A stretch of 13,489 nucleotides of DNA from an uncultured Coriobacteriaceae bacterium (lineage in GTDB: Bacteria > Actinomycetota > Coriobacteriia > Coriobacteriales > Eggerthellaceae), in contig USAB01000046.1 in the NCBI GenBank assembly GCA_900552585.1, forward strand, positions 1 to 13,489. Direction: 5' to 3'. Below, piece by piece: positions 11,747-13,489 of this stretch (position 1 is the stretch's first letter; each line of letters opens with the position of its first letter). The notes under the pieces were generated by a model. The model was not told the origin of the DNA. It saw only the letters and a list, made by a program, of their open reading frames with translations, and made no database searches. The translations under genes were made by a program, and so were the position numbers.

Positions 11747-12622
11747 ATGGCTGAACGCACGCACATTTCTGGTCACACGAAGGTGGTTGCCCTTATCGGC
11801 AGTCCGGTTGCGCATTCCCTTTCCCCGGAGATGCACAACTTCTCGTTTAAGCAACTGGGCATAGATGCACGCTATTTCGCATTCGATGTGCAGACGGAGG
11901 ATCTGCCCGTGGTTATTCCCGCCATGAAGGCCATGGGATTCGCCGGCGCGAATGTGACCATGCCCTGCAAGAATACCGTCATTCCGTATCTGGACGAGCT
12001 TTCCGACGCGGCAAGCCTGGAGCAGGCGGTCAATGTCATCGAATTCCGCGACGGCAAAGCCATCGGACACAACACGGACGGCATGGGGTTCACGGCAAAC
12101 CTGCGCAAGCAGGGAATGGACCTGAAGGGCAAGACGTTCACGCTGCTGGGGGCCGGTGGGGCCGGTTCGGCCATTCTGGTTCAGGCCGCTCTTGACGGCG
12201 CAAAGAAGATCAACGTGTTCTGCCGACAGGGCGGACGGTCCTGGGGCCATACGACGAAGCTGCTGCCCAATGTGGTGGAGGCGACCGGTTGCGATATCGC
12301 GCTGCATCCGCTGGAGAGCGCAGATGACCTCAAGGCGTGCATCGCCGCGTCGGATTGCTTGGCGAACGCCACGAAGGTGGGTATGGGCGAAGGTTGCACG
12401 GACACGCTGGTGCCTCCCGAATTCATGCGGCCGGGCCTGTTCGTTGCCGACGCCTGCTATTTCCCGCGCCAGACGCAGCTGTTGAAGGATGCGAAAGCGC
12501 AGGGGGCCGTTCCGGTGGGCGGCCTGGGCATGCTGATCGAGCAGGCGGCGGCAGGCGAGAAGATCTGGTTCGGGGTCGATATGCCCATCGAACAGATTCG
12601 CGCGCGCCTTTTCGAAGAGTAA
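11747..12622 (+). CDS. aroE: Shikimate dehydrogenase, YdiB-like (shikimate/quinate)
   Basis: The 291-residue enzyme reduces 3-dehydroshikimate to shikimate; YdiB-type members also act on quinate. The substrate site is SLSP with S24 and S26, NVTMPCK with catalytic K75, N96, and NTDG with catalytic D111. The nucleotide-binding loop is GAGGAG at 135-140, and the closing GGLGMLIEQ motif is near 256-264. The C-terminal half (NATKVGMGE, LFVADACYFP) reads more like E. coli YdiB than AroE. After the second strand comes VFCRQGG where YdiB has FNRRD, so coenzyme preference (NAD or NADP) is uncertain. ATG 11747 has AGAAGGAG eight bases upstream. It is not in an aromatic pathway operon; rpsB follows under its own promoter. 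Confidence 0.9.
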   Translation: MAERTHISGHTKVVALIGSPVAHSLSPEMHNFSFKQLGIDARYFAFDVQTEDLPVVIPAMKAMGFAGANVTMPCKNTVIPYLDELSDAASLEQAVNVIEFRDGKAIGHNTDGMGFTANLRKQGMDLKGKTFTLLGAGGAGSAILVQAALDGAKKINVFCRQGGRSWGHTTKLLPNVVEATGCDIALHPLESADDLKACIAASDCLANATKVGMGEGCTDTLVPPEFMRPGLFVADACYFPRQTQLLKDAKAQGAVPVGGLGMLIEQAAAGEKIWFGVDMPIEQIRARLFEE

Positions 12623-12654
12623 CGTCCTGGAGTGCGATTCGGCATTGTTCTCGG

Positions 12655-12695
12655 TCCGCGTTCGGCTGTCATCCGGCTGGGCGCGGATATTTTTT
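12655..12695 (+). terminator. Probable terminator of aroE
   Basis: TCCGCG (12655-12660) pairs with CGCGGA (12682-12687) over 6 bp, with a large partly paired loop containing a weak CGG/CCG stem, and is followed by TATTTTTT (12688-12695). The T-tract is good but the stem is interrupted, so confidence is moderate. It separates aroE from the rpsB promoter. Confidence 0.55.
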
Positions 12696-12714
12696 GTACA
12701 GCGGAAATCGACGG

Positions 12715-12742
12715 TTGCAACAGGGTTGCAGGGCGCTATAAT
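12715..12742 (+). promoter_or_regulatory. rpsB: Sigma-70-type promoter of rpsB
   Basis: TTGCAA (12715-12720), a 16-bp spacer and a perfect TATAAT (12737-12742) form a strong vegetative promoter, the clearest in the window. Transcription should begin near 12749, giving a leader of about 104 bases before the rpsB ATG. Confidence 0.8.
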
Positions 12743-12748
12743 TTCTGA

Positions 12749-12852
12749 GTTTCTAATTACACATGCGCGATGGATCCGCGCCCGCCAGTGGCCTCTGAAA
12801 AGGTTGCGGGCAGGAGATGAAGTCGTGCAGAGGACTAACGAATGGAGAGAAC
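12749..12852 (+). promoter_or_regulatory. rpsB: Structured rpsB leader with competing pairings
   Basis: The leader can form GCGCG/CGCGC (12765-12769 / 12777-12781) or GCCCGC/GCGGGC (12780-12785 / 12806-12811); these share two bases. Inside the latter, CCT/AGG (12792-12794 / 12801-12803) can pair, or CCTCTG (12792-12797) can instead pair with CAGAGG (12828-12833) just before the GGAG ribosome binding site. Ribosomal protein S2 genes in other bacteria are autoregulated through leader structures; the same is likely here but is inferred. Confidence 0.5.
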
Positions 12853-13489
12853 ATGGCAAAGATCAATATCAAGACCCTGCTGGATGCAGGCGCTCACTTC
12901 GGCCATCAGACGCGCCGTTGGAACCCGAAGATGAAGCCGTATATCTTCGGTCATCGCGGCGATATCTACATCCTGGACCTGAAGCAGACCCTGGTAGGCA
13001 TGGACCAGGCTTACACGTTCGTTTCGAACCTGACGCACAACGGCGGCACCGTGCTGTTCGTGGGCACGAAGAAGCAGGCCCAGGACCCCATTGTGGAAGC
13101 AGCCAACCGCTGCGGCATGCCCTACGTCAACACCCGTTGGCTGGGCGGCATGCTGACGAACTTCGTCACCATCCGCTCCCGCGTGAACCGCATGGAAGAG
13201 CTTGAGGCCATGCAGTCCGACGGCCGCATGGAGGCGCTGCCCAAGAAGGAGCAGGTGCTGCTGCTGAAGGAGCTGGCGAAGCTGCAGACGAACCTGAACG
13301 GCATCCGCAACATGAAGAAGCTTCCGGACGCCATCTTCGTCATCGATACGAATCGCGAGGAGATTGCCATTCGCGAGGCTCATCGCCTGAACATCCCCGT
13401 TGTGGGCACCATTGACACGAACTGCGACCCTGACGAGGTGGATTACGGCATCCCGTCGAACGATGACGCCATCCGCTCTGTCAAATTGA
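12853..13489 (+). CDS. rpsB: 30S ribosomal protein S2, N-terminal part (runs off the window)
   Basis: The frame is open from ATG 12853 to the window end, giving 212 residues plus one base. S2 is a small-subunit protein that joins late in assembly and is needed with S1 for mRNA binding. The start MAKINIKTLLDAGAHFGHQTRRWNPKM is the family hallmark, followed by YIFGHRGDIYILDL, VGTKKQAQ, the YVNTRWLGGMLTNF motif, a helical coiled-coil hairpin (about residues 115-150), and LPDAIFVIDTNRE, NIPVVGTIDTNCDP and SNDDAIRSV. Family members are about 240-300 residues, so only the C-terminal end is missing. GGAG lies five bases before the ATG. Elongation factor gene tsf usually follows but would be outside the window. 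Confidence 0.97.
   Translation, partial: MAKINIKTLLDAGAHFGHQTRRWNPKMKPYIFGHRGDIYILDLKQTLVGMDQAYTFVSNLTHNGGTVLFVGTKKQAQDPIVEAANRCGMPYVNTRWLGGMLTNFVTIRSRVNRMEELEAMQSDGRMEALPKKEQVLLLKELAKLQTNLNGIRNMKKLPDAIFVIDTNREEIAIREAHRLNIPVVGTIDTNCDPDEVDYGIPSNDDAIRSVKL

Noticed and set aside
11723..12859. Long minus-strand reading frame opposite aroE
   Set aside because: Antisense shadow of a well-recognised dehydrogenase; no motif and no ribosome binding site.
1..13489. Defence system, prophage, CRISPR array or biosynthetic cluster
   Set aside because: Every recognised gene is housekeeping or transport, gene order is compact and no phage, nuclease, toxin or repeat-spacer pattern is visible.

Overview
The window looks like a chromosomal segment of a high-GC, anaerobe-type actinobacterium. 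The best guess is class Coriobacteriia (Eggerthellaceae-like). That guess rests on the GC-rich third codon positions, the style of the proteins, a single-polypeptide SecDF and an EcfA1/EcfA2 pair. It is an inference, not a database match. Nearly everything is housekeeping. No tRNA, rRNA, CRISPR array, intact insertion sequence or phage gene is visible.

Layout, left to right. (1) The 3' end of ruvB is followed six bases later by a small unrecognised helical protein (214-645). (2) A 370-bp gene-free patch carries tandem TGTCGYAA repeats and a large inverted repeat. It ends in a stable UUCG hairpin just ahead of a cold-shock protein gene (1016-1219), which has a textbook terminator. (3) A queuosine block follows. 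queH lies on the minus strand with an unusual charged C-terminal tail. Divergent to it, and sharing overlapping -10 boxes, are a HAD phosphatase gene and tgt, joined by a TAATG stop/start overlap. (4) A fused secDF with a long polybasic N-terminus abuts a DUF1292-type gene. (5) On the opposite strand is ecfA1-ecfA2, with ATGA coupling, without an adjacent ecfT. (6) An AGCS-type sodium/alanine symporter follows. (7) A 570-bp gene-free stretch contains several hairpins and possible coding debris. (8) A YdiB-like shikimate dehydrogenase gene comes next. (9) After a probable terminator and a clear promoter comes the start of rpsB (ribosomal protein S2), with a structured leader. rpsB runs off the window.

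How the genes relate. Tgt inserts preQ1 into the tRNA wobble position, and QueH performs the last reduction from epoxyqueuosine to queuosine. The intermediate enzyme QueA is not here. In many bacteria the order is ruvB-queA-tgt-yajC-secDF. This window keeps the frame of that cluster (ruvB...tgt-secDF), but queA and yajC are absent and a small helical protein, csp, queH and a HAD phosphatase take their places. SecDF assists Sec export using ion flow. EcfA1/A2 are the ATPases that power vitamin and metal ECF importers.

I found no clearly undescribed multi-gene system. The items most worth a second look are the repeat-rich patch before csp, the HAD gene embedded in the queuosine cluster, the QueH tail, the SecDF extensions, the structured 570-bp gap and the rpsB leader.
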